Assembly (NCBI RefSeq): GCF_014199525.1
Contig: NZ_JACHNU010000007.1
Span: 1-64,000 of the forward strand
DNA length: 64,000 nucleotides
Origin: Conexibacter arvalis
Lineage (GTDB): Bacteria > Actinomycetota > Thermoleophilia > Solirubrobacterales > Solirubrobacteraceae
Direction of reading: 5' to 3'
The notes beneath the pieces are model-generated. The model was not told the origin of the DNA, did not search any database, and saw only the letters and a list, made by a program, of their open reading frames with translations. How positions within the stretch are numbered: position 1 is the stretch's first letter; the number at the start of each line of letters is the position of its first letter. This document shows, in pieces, positions 40,685-50,048 of this stretch. The position numbers were made by a program, and so were the translations under genes.

Positions 40685-42142
40685 TCAGGCCGGAGGCCGC
40701 CGCCGGCCGCGTGCGGGAAGCGAGAAGCCGGCGAGCCGCTTGGCGGTTCGCCCGAGCAGGTCGGCGCGGGTGCCGCGCTCCTCGCGGCTCTCGGCCCGCT
40801 GGACGGCGTCGCGGACGGCGAGCGCGCCGGCGAACCGCAGCGGATCGGGGGGCAGCAGCCCGGGCGGTCCGCCGACGAGCGCGCAGCGGGTGTAGGGGTC
40901 GTCGCGCCGCAGCGCCCGGCGCGCCAGGATCCGGCCGATCAGGGCGCTCGGTCCGACGCCGTTGCCGGAGTAGCCGATGCCGTAGTGGATGTTCTCGTGG
41001 TCGCCGAGCGCCCCGACGAACGGCAGATGGCCGGGGGCGCGGTCGACCGGGCCGCCCCAGGCGTGGGTGAGCGGGACGTCGGCGAGCTGCGGGAACCAGC
41101 GGCGGAAGTCGGCGGCGACGACGTCGGCCGTCGCCTGGTCGGTGAAGTGCTTGGGGATGACGCGATTGGCGGCGCTGATCGCGCCGCCGCCGCGGCCGAA
41201 GACGATCCGGCCCTCGGGCGTCACCTGCGCGTAGTGGACGAACATCCGCGCGTCGCCGAACAGCATCCCGTCGCGCCACGGCCACGGCGCCACCCGCTCC
41301 GGGATCGGCTCGGTCGCGACCATCTGCGTGCCGACGACGAAGACGGCGCGGCGCAGCTCGCGCACGCGTGCCGCCCAGACGTTGGTCGCCAGCACGACCT
41401 GGTCGGCCTCGACCCGGCCGCTGGCCGTCACGACGGCCGCAACCGGACCGCGCTCGAGCCGCAGCATCGGCGAGCCCTCGTGGATCGTCACACCCGCTCT
41501 GAGCGCGGCGGCGCGCAGCCCGCGCGCCAGCAGCGCCGGCTGGACGGCGGCGCTGTCGTGCAGCAGCAGGCCGCCGCGGGCGATCGCCGAGCCGGTCAAC
41601 CGCTCGACCTCGGCGCCGTCGACGGCGGTCGCGACCTCGCCGCGACCGAGCCGGCGGCATGCCGCCAGCGGGCCGGCGACGACGGCGTCCTGCGACGGCG
41701 CGTTGGAGGTCCACAGCGAGCCCTGCGGGCGGAAGCGGCAGTCGAAGCCGTGCTCCTCGGCGGTCTCGCCGATGCGCGCGACCGCGGCGCTCGACTGGTC
41801 GGCGAGCCAGCGGCCCTGCTCGTCGCCGAAGCGTTCGACGAGGCGGTCGAGCTCGTCGTACCAGCTGGTCGCCCAGCCGCCGTTGCGCCCGCTCGCGCCG
41901 AAGCCGCATGCCTGCCCCTCGACGACGACGACGCGCAGGTCGGGCGCATCGGCGCGCAGCTCCAGCGCCGTCCAGAGGCCGGTGTAGCCGCCGCCGACGA
42001 TGCAGACGTCGGCGCGCACGGTGCCGGCCAGCGGCGGGCAGGCCGGCCCGTCGTCGGAGGCCATCGCCTCCTCGAGCCAGAGGACCGGACCGGAGCGGGG
42101 GGCGGCCGTCGCGGCGCGCCCGGTGCGGCGGGAAAAGGGCAT
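40685..42142 (-). CDS. FAD-dependent amine/amino acid oxidoreductase, PuuB-like (485 aa)
   Basis: DAO-family flavoenzyme: V-R-A-D-V-C-I-V-G-G-G-Y-T-G-L-W-T-A-L-E-L is the dinucleotide-binding site near residue 42. G-R-N-G-G-W follows, which is common in gamma-glutamylputrescine oxidase (PuuB) and related proteins. The C-terminal G-I-G-Y-S-G-N-G-V-G-P binds FAD again. It probably oxidises a secondary or primary amine to an imine/aldehyde with H2O2 release. The gene is divergent from the PucR regulator and near an aldehyde dehydrogenase and a PotABCD-type importer, which supports amine catabolism. The first 25 residues may not be translated. Confidence 0.78.
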   Translation of the reverse strand: MPFSRRTGRAATAAPRSGPVLWLEEAMASDDGPACPPLAGTVRADVCIVGGGYTGLWTALELRADAPDLRVVVVEGQACGFGASGRNGGWATSWYDELDRLVERFGDEQGRWLADQSSAAVARIGETAEEHGFDCRFRPQGSLWTSNAPSQDAVVAGPLAACRRLGRGEVATAVDGAEVERLTGSAIARGGLLLHDSAAVQPALLARGLRAAALRAGVTIHEGSPMLRLERGPVAAVVTASGRVEADQVVLATNVWAARVRELRRAVFVVGTQMVATEPIPERVAPWPWRDGMLFGDARMFVHYAQVTPEGRIVFGRGGGAISAANRVIPKHFTDQATADVVAADFRRWFPQLADVPLTHAWGGPVDRAPGHLPFVGALGDHENIHYGIGYSGNGVGPSALIGRILARRALRRDDPYTRCALVGGPPGLLPPDPLRFAGALAVRDAVQRAESREERGTRADLLGRTAKRLAGFSLPARGRRRPPA

Positions 42143-42175
42143 GAGGCGACATGGTGGCGGCTCCCGGCCGGAGGG

Positions 42176-42218
42176 GAGCCTGCGAAACGTCGCAAGCTCG
42201 CGTCCAGCTTTTGACGTT
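42176..42218. promoter_or_regulatory. Candidate PucR operator between divergent genes
   Basis: GAGC-C-TGCGA-AACG-TCGCA-A-GCTC (42176-42199) is an imperfect 10-bp inverted repeat. TTGACGTT follows at 42211-42218. Both contain an AACGTC/GACGTT core that recurs before hyuA (44072-44084). Confidence 0.45.
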
Positions 42219-42359
42219 CACGACGCTGACCGCACCCGCGCGCCGCTGCGATAGTGACGCCGCGGCCGGAGGAGAGAGATCGGCCGAGTCCAAGTCGAAG
42301 TGCGAGGTGCAGGCAGCAGTGGATCGCCCGCGTCGACGCCTGAGCCGATTCGGCGGGCG

Positions 42360-44036
42360 ATGATGATCGTGTCCGACAGAGCCGAGGCCGACACGACCGC
42401 AGCGGCCGACGGCGGCGCGACCGGCGCGCTGTCGGTCGCGGCGGCGCTGAGACTGGAGGCGCTCGCCGTCGGCGCGCCCGAGCTGCTAGCCGGCGCCGCC
42501 GGGCTGGACCGGCCGATCCGCCGCGCCCATGCCGGCGAGGTCCCGAACCTCGCCTCCTTCCTGCGCGGCGGCGAGCTGCTGCTGACGACCGGGATGGGCC
42601 TGAGGGACGACGCCGCGATGCGGCGGTTCGTCGCCGAGCTGGCCGATCGCGGCGTCGCGGCGGTCGTGCTCGAGCTCGGCAGCGCCTTCGAGAGCGCGCC
42701 GAGAGCGCTGGTCGACGCCGCCGCCGAGCACGACCTGCCGCTGATCGCGCTCCATCGCGAGGTCCCCTTCGTCGAGGTCGTCGAGGCGGTCGACCACGAG
42801 CTGATCGACCGGCAGCTGCTGCACGTCGCGCGCGCCGAGGCGATCCACAGCCAGCTGACCGGGCTGATGCTCGACGGCGCCGGGATCCCCGAGGTGCTCG
42901 GCGCGCTGGCCGCGATCGTCGCCAACCCGGTCGTGCTCGAGCGCGAGGACGGCGAGCTGCTCTTCCACGCCGTCCACCGCCGCGACTCGGCCGAGGCGCT
43001 CGCCGCCTGGGACGCCGTCCGGCGCGAGCTGCCCGGCGCGCCGCCGTCGATCGCGGTGCCGCTGCCGAGCGGCCGCGACGCGCAGCGCGGACGGCTGGTG
43101 ACCGTCGCCGTCGACTCGCCGCTGGCCGAGGTCTCCGAGCTGGCGCTGCAACGCGCCGGCGGGCTGGTCGCGCTGATGAGCCGGCAGCTGCGCCAGGAGG
43201 AGATGCTCGTCGCGCGCGAGCGCGGCAACCTGCTGCAGGGGCTGCTCGAGCAGGAGCTGGGCGAGGCCGAGATCGCGCGCCAGGTCGACGCGATGGGGTT
43301 CCCGCGCCGCGTCCCCTACCTGCTCCCGTGCGTGCTGGCGGGAAGGGGACCTGCCTGGTTCGTCCCGCAGGGCTCGCGCGCGACCGTCTGGACGATGGTC
43401 TGGCGGGAGGTCCGCCAGGAGCTGGAGTCGCAGCTGATCCCGGTGCTCGGCGGCCTGATGGCCGGCGACCGCCAGATCGCGCTCGTCGTCGGCCTCTCCA
43501 CCGCCAAGCAGCGCGAGGCCCGCGCCGACGCCCTCACCGCCCTCTTCGCGGCGGCGCTCGAGCGCCAGTTCGGCAGCCGCGAGGCCGGTCTCCTCTACGT
43601 CGGCGACACCGCGCCGTCGTGGACCGGCGTGATCAGCTCGCTCGGCGAGGTCGTGCAGGCGGCGGCGTCGCCCCGCCCGGAGATCAAGGGCTGGTACGAC
43701 GCGACCCGCCCCGACCTCCAGCGGCTGCTGTGGTCGCTGCGCGAGGCCGCCGACCTGCGCGCCTTCGTCGACCGCCGCCTCGCCACGCTGATCGAGTACG
43801 ACCGGCGTCGCAACGCGCAGCTGCTGCCGACGCTCGAGGTCTACCTCGCCTTCGGCGGGCGCAAGGCCGACGCGGCCCGCGCCCTCCATCTGGAGCGGCA
43901 GTCGCTCTACCACCGGATCAGCCGCATCGAGACGCTGCTGGAGGAGTCGCTCGACGACGAGGACACGCGGCTCGGGCTCCATCTCGCGCTCCGAGCGCGG
44001 CGCATGATGCGCAGGCCGGAGGCGCCGCCGCGCTGA
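42360..44036 (+). CDS. PucR-family transcriptional regulator (558 aa)
   Basis: The N-terminal PucR domain has R-A-H-A-G-E-V-P-N-L-A-S-F-L-R-G-G-E-L-L-L-T-T-G near residue 55 (purine-catabolism-regulator type). A GAF-like middle part follows. The C-terminal HTH_30 region contains R-N-A-Q-L-L-P-T-L-E-V-Y-L-A-F-G-G-R-K-A-D-A-A-R-A-L-H-L-E-R-Q-S-L-Y-H-R-I, the family's DNA-binding end. Known PucR proteins activate catabolic operons for purines, proline or amines. Here it most likely controls the hyuA operon and perhaps the divergent oxidase. ATG 42360 and 42363 are both possible; neither has a good ribosome-binding site. Confidence 0.88.
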   Translation: MMIVSDRAEADTTAAADGGATGALSVAAALRLEALAVGAPELLAGAAGLDRPIRRAHAGEVPNLASFLRGGELLLTTGMGLRDDAAMRRFVAELADRGVAAVVLELGSAFESAPRALVDAAAEHDLPLIALHREVPFVEVVEAVDHELIDRQLLHVARAEAIHSQLTGLMLDGAGIPEVLGALAAIVANPVVLEREDGELLFHAVHRRDSAEALAAWDAVRRELPGAPPSIAVPLPSGRDAQRGRLVTVAVDSPLAEVSELALQRAGGLVALMSRQLRQEEMLVARERGNLLQGLLEQELGEAEIARQVDAMGFPRRVPYLLPCVLAGRGPAWFVPQGSRATVWTMVWREVRQELESQLIPVLGGLMAGDRQIALVVGLSTAKQREARADALTALFAAALERQFGSREAGLLYVGDTAPSWTGVISSLGEVVQAAASPRPEIKGWYDATRPDLQRLLWSLREAADLRAFVDRRLATLIEYDRRRNAQLLPTLEVYLAFGGRKADAARALHLERQSLYHRISRIETLLEESLDDEDTRLGLHLALRARRMMRRPEAPPR

Positions 44037-44071
44037 GCGTCGCCGTCGGCCGGCGAGCCCCCTCCGACCCC

Positions 44072-44084
44072 TTGACGTTTCGTC
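44072..44084 (+). promoter_or_regulatory. TTGACGTTTCGTC element before hyuA
   Basis: It shares the GACGTTTCG / CGAAACGTC core with the site before pucR. TTGACG could be the -35 of the hyu operon; I see no good -10 at the right distance. A second TTTGACG lies 30 bases on. Confidence 0.4.
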
Positions 44085-44172
44085 GGGATGCCCGCGATTC
44101 GTTTGACGCGCGGAGGCTGGGAAGGGCGAACCGGCGGCACGACACTCGACGTGTCCACAAGACGAGGAACAC

Positions 44173-46233
44173 ATGACCGCTCTTCGCCGCATCGGAGTCG
44201 ACACGGGAGGCACCTTCACGGACTGCGTCCTGATCGACTATGAGACCAACGACATCGTCGTCGCCAAAGTGCCGTCGCGCCCCAGAGCGCCGCACGAGGC
44301 GATCATGCACGGCATCGGCGAGCTGGCCGTCCCCGCCGACGCCGGCGACGGCGCCGCCCACCGCGTCGAGTCCGTCACGCATGGCACGACGATCGCGACC
44401 AACGCCGTCATCACCGGCGACTTCGCCCGGATCGGCTTCATCACCACCGAGGGCTTCCGCGACGTGCTGGAGATCGGCACGCAGATGCGGCCGAAGCTCT
44501 ACGACCTCCACCAGAGCCCGCGCGCCCCGATGGTCGCGCGGCGGCTGCGGGCCGAGGTCTCCGAGCGGATCTCCGCGACCGGCGAGGTGATCGCGCCGCT
44601 CGACCGCGACGAGGTCGAGGCGGTCGCGCGGCGGCTGCTCGACGAGCAGGTCGAGGCGATCGCGATCGGCTGCATGTTCTCCTTCGCCAACGCCGAGCAC
44701 GAGGAGCGGATCCAGGAGATCGTCGAGGCGATCGCCCCCGGCCTCTACGTCGGGCGCTCCTCGCGCATCAGCCAGGAGCCGCGCGAGTACCCGCGCTTCG
44801 CGACCGCGGCCGTCAACGCCGCGCTGGCGCCGCGGATCGACGCCTACATCCGCGGCCTCGAGGAGCGGCTCGCCGAGCACGCGCCCGGGACGCGCCTCTA
44901 CGTGATGCAGAGCAACGGCGGCATCGGGACGGCCGAGCGGTCGGTCGGCGAGCACGTCCACCGGCTGATCCTGTCGGGCCCGGCGGCCGGCGTGATGGGC
45001 GGCGCCCGCGCCGCCGCCGAGTGCGGCTTCGACGACTGCATCACCTTCGACGTCGGCGGGACCAGCGCCGACGTCGGGGTCGTCACCGGCGGCCGGCCCC
45101 GCACCGGGATCGAGATGGAGCTGCCGAACGGCGTCCCGTGCAAGCTGCCGCACATCGAGGTCGAGGCGATCGGCGCCGGCGGCGGCAGCATCGCCTGGGT
45201 CGACCTCGGCGGCGCGCTCAACGTCGGGCCGCAGAGCGCCGGCGCCGACCCCGGGCCGGCCTGCTACGGCCGCTCGGGGACGGAGCCGACCGTCACCGAC
45301 GCCCACCTGCTGCTCGGGCGGCTCTCGCCGCGCGGCCTCGTCGACGGCGGGCTCGAGCTCGACGTCGAGCGGGCGCGCGAGGCGCTGGCGGCGCTGGCCG
45401 GCAAGCTCGGGATCGACACCGACGCGGCGGCGCTCGGCGTGCTGGCGCTGCTCGAGCAGAACATGGCCGGCGCGATCCGCCGCGCCGCCGCCCGCCACGG
45501 CGACGACCTGCGCGACTTCGTGCTGGTCGCCGGCGGCGGCGCCGGGCCGCTCCACGCCGTCAGCGTGATGCGCTCGCTGGGGATGGCCGGCGCGGTGATC
45601 CCGCCCCATCCCGGCCTGCTGAGCGCGCTCGGGCTGCTCGCCGCCCATCTCCGCCACGACCGCGTCACGCCGCTGCTCGGCCTGACCGGCACGCTCTCCG
45701 ACGACGCGATCGAGGACGCCTTCGCCGCGCTGGAGGGGGAGGCGGCGCTGGCGCTCGCCGAGGACGGCGTCGCGGCCGAGGACCGCCGCTTCGAGCGCCT
45801 CCTCGACCTGCGCTACCTCGGCCAGGAGTACACGCTGCGCGTCCCGACCGCGGCCGGCGAGTCGCAGGCGGAGGTGGTCGCCCGCTTCCACGAGCTGCAC
45901 GAGCGGACCTTCGGCCACGCGGCGCCCAAGGAGCAGACCGAGCTGGTCGCGGCGCGGCTGGTGGCGATCGGCGTGCGCGCCGCGCCGCTGATCGAGCAGG
46001 CGCTGCCGCGCGAGCCGGGCGCGCCGTACGACCGCCGCCGCGTCACCTTCGACGCCGCGAGCGGTCCGGTCGAGGCGGCGATCTACCAGCGGGAGCGGCT
46101 CGCCGCCGAGCAGCGGGTCGACGGCCCGGCCGTGATCGAGCAGCTCGACTCGACCACGCTGATCCCCGTCGGCTGCCACGCCGTCGTCCACCCGTCGGGC
46201 AGCCTCGTCGTCACGGTCTCGGAGGAGAGATGA
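44173..46233 (+). CDS. hyuA: Hydantoinase/oxoprolinase subunit A (686 aa)
   Basis: ATP-dependent ring-opening amidohydrolase subunit of the HyuA/acetophenone-carboxylase family. The N-terminus has R-I-G-V-D-T-G-G-T-F-T-D-C-V, the ASKHA-type phosphate-binding loop; T-H-G-T-T-I-A-T-N-A is typical; F-D-V-G-G-T-S-A-D-V-G-V (about 295) is the second loop. G-A-G-G-G-S-I-A-W near 335 and the C-terminal G-Q-E-Y-T-L-R are also present. Members act on hydantoins, 5-oxoproline, N-methylhydantoin or aromatic ketones; the choice cannot be read here. GAGGAA precedes ATG 44173. It is translated with hyuB (ATGA overlap). Confidence 0.88.
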   Translation: MTALRRIGVDTGGTFTDCVLIDYETNDIVVAKVPSRPRAPHEAIMHGIGELAVPADAGDGAAHRVESVTHGTTIATNAVITGDFARIGFITTEGFRDVLEIGTQMRPKLYDLHQSPRAPMVARRLRAEVSERISATGEVIAPLDRDEVEAVARRLLDEQVEAIAIGCMFSFANAEHEERIQEIVEAIAPGLYVGRSSRISQEPREYPRFATAAVNAALAPRIDAYIRGLEERLAEHAPGTRLYVMQSNGGIGTAERSVGEHVHRLILSGPAAGVMGGARAAAECGFDDCITFDVGGTSADVGVVTGGRPRTGIEMELPNGVPCKLPHIEVEAIGAGGGSIAWVDLGGALNVGPQSAGADPGPACYGRSGTEPTVTDAHLLLGRLSPRGLVDGGLELDVERAREALAALAGKLGIDTDAAALGVLALLEQNMAGAIRRAAARHGDDLRDFVLVAGGGAGPLHAVSVMRSLGMAGAVIPPHPGLLSALGLLAAHLRHDRVTPLLGLTGTLSDDAIEDAFAALEGEAALALAEDGVAAEDRRFERLLDLRYLGQEYTLRVPTAAGESQAEVVARFHELHERTFGHAAPKEQTELVAARLVAIGVRAAPLIEQALPREPGAPYDRRRVTFDAASGPVEAAIYQRERLAAEQRVDGPAVIEQLDSTTLIPVGCHAVVHPSGSLVVTVSEER

Positions 46234-47981
46234 CCATGGATCCGGTCACCGTCGCGGTCATCGCCAGCTCGCTGCAGGCGACCGCGCAGGAGATGTCGGA
46301 GGCGCTCCGGCGCAGCTCCCACTCGCCGATCATCCGCGAGATGCTCGACTACTCGTGCGCCGTCTTCACGGCGGACGGGGAGACCGTCGCCCAGGACGAC
46401 CTGATCCCGGCCTTCCTCGGCACGATGGCCTCGACGCTGCCGCACGTGATCGCCGCGATCGGCGACGCGCCGCTGCGCGACGGCGACGCGTACATGACGA
46501 ACGACCCCTACCGGGGCGGCACCCACACCCCCGACATCCAGGTGTTCGTGCCGGTGCTCCACGACGGCAGGCTGGTCGCGTGGTGCGGCAACATCGCCCA
46601 CCACAGCGACGTCGGCGGCACCAACCCCGGCTCGGAGGGGTACGCCAACAGCTCGATCTTCGAGGAGGGGCTGCGGATCCCGCCGATCCGCTTCAGCGAC
46701 GACGGCACGCTCAACGACGCCGTCCTGACGCTGATCGGCAACAACATCCGCGACCCCGCCTCGACCGCCGGCGACCTGCGCGCCCAGCTGGCGGCCGCGA
46801 AGCTCGGCCAGCGCCGCCTCGGGGAGGCGATCGCGCGCTACGGGACCGGGAAGCTGACGGCGGCGATGGACGCGGTGCTCGACCAGTCCGAGCGGCGGAT
46901 CCGCGCGGCGATCGCCGCCCGCAGAGACGGCGTCGCGACCGCCGAGGGCTGGCTCGACGACGACGGCCTCGGCTCGGACCCGGTGCGGATCGCCGTCGCC
47001 GTCGAGGTCCGCGGCGACCGCGTCGCCGTCGACCTGACCGGCACCGACCCGCAGATGCGCGGCGGCCTCAACGTCTCCGCGACGGCCGCCCGCGCCTCGA
47101 TCATCTTCGCGGTCAAGGCGATCTTCGACCCCGACGGGCCGCAGAACGGCGGCGCGATGCGGGCCGTCGACATCGTGCTGCCGGAGGGGTCGATGGTCAA
47201 CCCGCGCTTCCCGGCGGCGGTCAGCCTCCGCCATCTCGGCGTGCAGCGGCTCGCCGACACGCTCGTGCGCGCCTTCGGCGACCTCTACCCCGAGCACGCG
47301 ACCGCCGGCGCCTTCGTCGGCTTCTCCAGCCTCGCGGCGGCCTGCCGCCATCCGCGCGCCGGCAACGAGGTCGTGATCCAGGACGACCTCGGCGGCGGGA
47401 TGGGCGGCCACGCCGGCGGCGACGGGCTCGACGCCGTCGACGTCTACCTCGGCAACGTGCAGATGCTGCCGGCGGAGATCTGCGAGCTGCAGTACCCGGT
47501 GCGGATCGTGCGGACCGAGCTGGTCCCCGACTCGGGCGGGCCGGGGCAGTTCCGCGGCGGGCTGGCGCTGCGCCGCGTCTACGAGTTCCTCGACGAGGCC
47601 GACGGCGTCTTCTACAGCGAGCAGACCCGCGACCAGTTCGCGCCGTTCGGCGTCAACGGCGGCCGCGCCGGCACCGCGGCCCGGCTCGAGGTCGAGCGGG
47701 CCGACGGCAGCCGCGAGGAGCTGACCAAGCGGCGGCTGACGATGCTGCCGGGCGACCGGCTCGTCACGACGACCGGCGGGGGAGGGGGCTACGGCGATCC
47801 GGCGCGACGGGAGCGCGCCGCCGTCGTGCGGGATCTGGAGGAGGGGAAGGTGAGTCTGCGGGTCGCGCTCGACGTGTACCAGCTGGACGCCGCCGCGATC
47901 GCGGCCCGGGGTTCGGACGGTCACGTCGGCGTACCCGTCGGGTCACTGGACGGCACAGCGTTCACGAGCATCAGGAGGTAG
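46230..47981 (+). CDS. hyuB: Hydantoinase/oxoprolinase subunit B (583 aa)
   Basis: Partner of HyuA. Family landmarks: A-x-E-M-S-E-A-L-R-R-S-S-H-S-P-I-I-R-E near residue 20, D-Y-S-C-A-V-F, H-x-x-A-x-I then N-D-P-Y-R-G-G-T-H-T-P-D (about 90), C-G-N-I-A-H-H-S-D-V-G-G (about 117), and G-G-M-G-G near 390. The C-terminal G-G-G-G-G-Y-G-D-P closes the family domain. GGAGGAGAG lies directly before ATG 46230; ATG 46236 is an alternative. The stop lies 4 bases before the transporter gene, so one operon is likely. Confidence 0.88.
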   Translation: MTMDPVTVAVIASSLQATAQEMSEALRRSSHSPIIREMLDYSCAVFTADGETVAQDDLIPAFLGTMASTLPHVIAAIGDAPLRDGDAYMTNDPYRGGTHTPDIQVFVPVLHDGRLVAWCGNIAHHSDVGGTNPGSEGYANSSIFEEGLRIPPIRFSDDGTLNDAVLTLIGNNIRDPASTAGDLRAQLAAAKLGQRRLGEAIARYGTGKLTAAMDAVLDQSERRIRAAIAARRDGVATAEGWLDDDGLGSDPVRIAVAVEVRGDRVAVDLTGTDPQMRGGLNVSATAARASIIFAVKAIFDPDGPQNGGAMRAVDIVLPEGSMVNPRFPAAVSLRHLGVQRLADTLVRAFGDLYPEHATAGAFVGFSSLAAACRHPRAGNEVVIQDDLGGGMGGHAGGDGLDAVDVYLGNVQMLPAEICELQYPVRIVRTELVPDSGGPGQFRGGLALRRVYEFLDEADGVFYSEQTRDQFAPFGVNGGRAGTAARLEVERADGSREELTKRRLTMLPGDRLVTTTGGGGGYGDPARRERAAVVRDLEEGKVSLRVALDVYQLDAAAIAARGSDGHVGVPVGSLDGTAFTSIRR

Positions 47982-47985
47982 TCCC

Positions 47986-49176
47986 GTGGCCCGGTTCAGC
48001 GATAGCACCAGCCTCGCCCAAGGCGTCACCCGCGCCGTCTTCCTGCGGCGGGCGGCCGCGGCAGGCGCGGCCGTCTCGCTCGCCCCGCTGCTCGCCGCCT
48101 GCGGCAGCAGCGGCGGCGGCGCGGGCACCACCGCCTCGAGCGCCGGCGTCGCGCTCGACGAGCTCGGACAGGTGGAGGGCACCCTGCGGCTGATGACCTA
48201 CGCCGGCTACGAGGGCGGCGACCCGATCAAGCCGTGGCTGCGCAGAAGCGGCGTCGACCTGAAGACGACGTTCATCAACAACCAGGACGACGTCACGACG
48301 AGATTGCGCACGCCGGCCGGCAGACGGACCGACGCCGCGCAGCTCGGGCTCGCGCAGCTCGACCAGTACCGCGAGCTCGGGCTCGCCTACCCGCTCCAGC
48401 CCGAGTGGTTCTCCAACCTCGACGCGATGATCCCGTTCTTCAAGGACCTCGTCGCCGACGACGACGGGACGCTGACGACGATGCCGTTCGTCTGGGGCGG
48501 GCTCGGCTGCAACTACCTGCCGAGCAAGACCGGCGAGCTGACCAGCTGGAGAGAGCTGACCGAGCCGCGCTTCAAGAACCGCATCGCGATGATCGACGAC
48601 CCGGTCTCGACCGTCCAGACCGGCGCGCTGGCCGTCGGCATCAGAGATCCGAGCAGGATGACCGTCGACCAGCTCGCCGAGGTGAAGGAGTTCCTGCTGG
48701 CGGTGAAGGCCAACGCGCGCACGGTCGCGGCCGGCTACGGCGACATCGCCGACCTGCTCGCCGCCGGCGACGTGTGGGCCTCCTTCCAGGGCTGGAACGC
48801 CGTCGAGAGCTTCGCGGGGGCGAAGGGGGCCGTCGTCAAGACCGCCTACCCGCAGGAGGGGACGGTCGGCTTCGTCGACTCCTTCTTCGTCCAGGTCGGC
48901 GCCGAGAGCAAGGGCACGGCGGTCGCCTTCATCGACCAGATGATCTCCAAGGAGATGCAGGCCTACTGCGGCAACGACCTCGCCTCCGGGATCGTGCGGC
49001 TCGACGCGGCGCCGCTGGTCAGAGGGCCGGCGGCGAGAGCGTTCGACTACGACCGGCTCGACGAGCTGTTCAGAACGAAGCTCGTCTTCGCCCTCGACGC
49101 GCCGCTGAGAGGGGACGGCGACGTCGCGACGCACGAGGACTGGGTCGCGACGTGGGAGGACGTGAAGGCGGCGTGA
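47986..49176 (+). CDS. ABC transporter substrate-binding lipoprotein, PotD-like (396 aa)
   Basis: Extracellular solute-binding protein for the permeases that follow. The N-terminus has F-L-R-R-A-A-A-A-G-A-A-V-S-L-A-P-L-L-A-A-C, a lipobox with Cys at about 39; the twin Arg makes Tat export possible. The mature part follows the PotD/extracellular family 1 pattern (L-R-L-M-T-Y-A-G-Y-E near 68, M-P-F-V-W-G-G near 166). AGGAGG precedes GTG 47986. Members bind spermidine, putrescine or other small cationic/amine compounds. Specificity is unknown, but the operon suggests an N-containing compound. Confidence 0.87.
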   Translation: MARFSDSTSLAQGVTRAVFLRRAAAAGAAVSLAPLLAACGSSGGGAGTTASSAGVALDELGQVEGTLRLMTYAGYEGGDPIKPWLRRSGVDLKTTFINNQDDVTTRLRTPAGRRTDAAQLGLAQLDQYRELGLAYPLQPEWFSNLDAMIPFFKDLVADDDGTLTTMPFVWGGLGCNYLPSKTGELTSWRELTEPRFKNRIAMIDDPVSTVQTGALAVGIRDPSRMTVDQLAEVKEFLLAVKANARTVAAGYGDIADLLAAGDVWASFQGWNAVESFAGAKGAVVKTAYPQEGTVGFVDSFFVQVGAESKGTAVAFIDQMISKEMQAYCGNDLASGIVRLDAAPLVRGPAARAFDYDRLDELFRTKLVFALDAPLRGDGDVATHEDWVATWEDVKAA

Positions 49177-50048
49177 CCCGCACGATGCGCGCCCGTCTCC
49201 TCGGGGCGACGCTGCTGGCGCCGCTCGGCGCCGTCTTCGCCCTGCTGCTCGTCGTCCCGCTGGGGATCGGGCTGTGGTACTCGTTCCGCGTCGGCTCGAT
49301 CTTCGGGATCGAGACGACGCTGACGCTCGACAACTACCGCCAGGTGTTGGAGCGCGACGCCTTCTGGACGGCGCTGCGGACCTCGGTCGTCTACGGCGCC
49401 GGGACGGCGATCGCCTCGCTCCTCGTCGGCTTCGCGATCGCCCGCTACGTCCGCTTCGAGCGGCCGCGGCTGGCCGGCTTCATCGTCGGCGCGGTGATGC
49501 TGTCGGTGCTCGGCGGCTACCTCGTGCGCATCTACGCCTGGCGGACGCTGCTCTCCGACAACGGCGTCTTCAACTCGGCGCTGGAGCAGGTCGGGGCGAT
49601 CGACGGGCCGCTGAGACTGCTGTTCTCGCCCGGTGCCGTCATCCTCACCCTCGGCAGCATCTACGCGCCGTACGCGACGCTGCTGATCCTCGCCGGCCTG
49701 GAGAACGTCCGGGACGACGAGCTCGACGCGGCGCGCGACCTCGGCGCCGGGACGGTGCGGACCTACCGGCTGGTCGTGCTGCCGCTGATCGGCCGCTCGC
49801 TGCTGCTCGCCTTCTCGCTCGTCTTCCTGCTGGCGGCGGCCGACTACGTGATCCCGCCGCTGGTCGGCGGGCCGGGGACGCAGATGGTCGGCGCGCTGGT
49901 CGCCAACCAGTTCCTCGCGACCGGCGACACGCCGATGGGCGCCGCCTTCGGCTTCATGACGCTGCTGCTGCTCGCCTTCGTCGTCACGCTGGTGTGGGCG
50001 GCGATGCGCGTCCTGCGGCTGCTCCCGCGCGAAGGAGGCCGGCGATGA
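49173..50048 (+). CDS. ABC transporter permease, PotB-like (291 aa)
   Basis: Six predicted membrane helices (first at about residues 8-33). The cytoplasmic EAA loop reads D-E-L-D-A-A-R-D-L-G-A-G-T-V-R-T-Y-R near residue 190, where it contacts the ATPase. GTG 49173 overlaps the previous stop (GTGA) and the end overlaps the next start (ATGA). First of two permeases of a spermidine/putrescine-type importer. Confidence 0.87.
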   Translation: MTRTMRARLLGATLLAPLGAVFALLLVVPLGIGLWYSFRVGSIFGIETTLTLDNYRQVLERDAFWTALRTSVVYGAGTAIASLLVGFAIARYVRFERPRLAGFIVGAVMLSVLGGYLVRIYAWRTLLSDNGVFNSALEQVGAIDGPLRLLFSPGAVILTLGSIYAPYATLLILAGLENVRDDELDAARDLGAGTVRTYRLVVLPLIGRSLLLAFSLVFLLAAADYVIPPLVGGPGTQMVGALVANQFLATGDTPMGAAFGFMTLLLLAFVVTLVWAAMRVLRLLPREGGRR

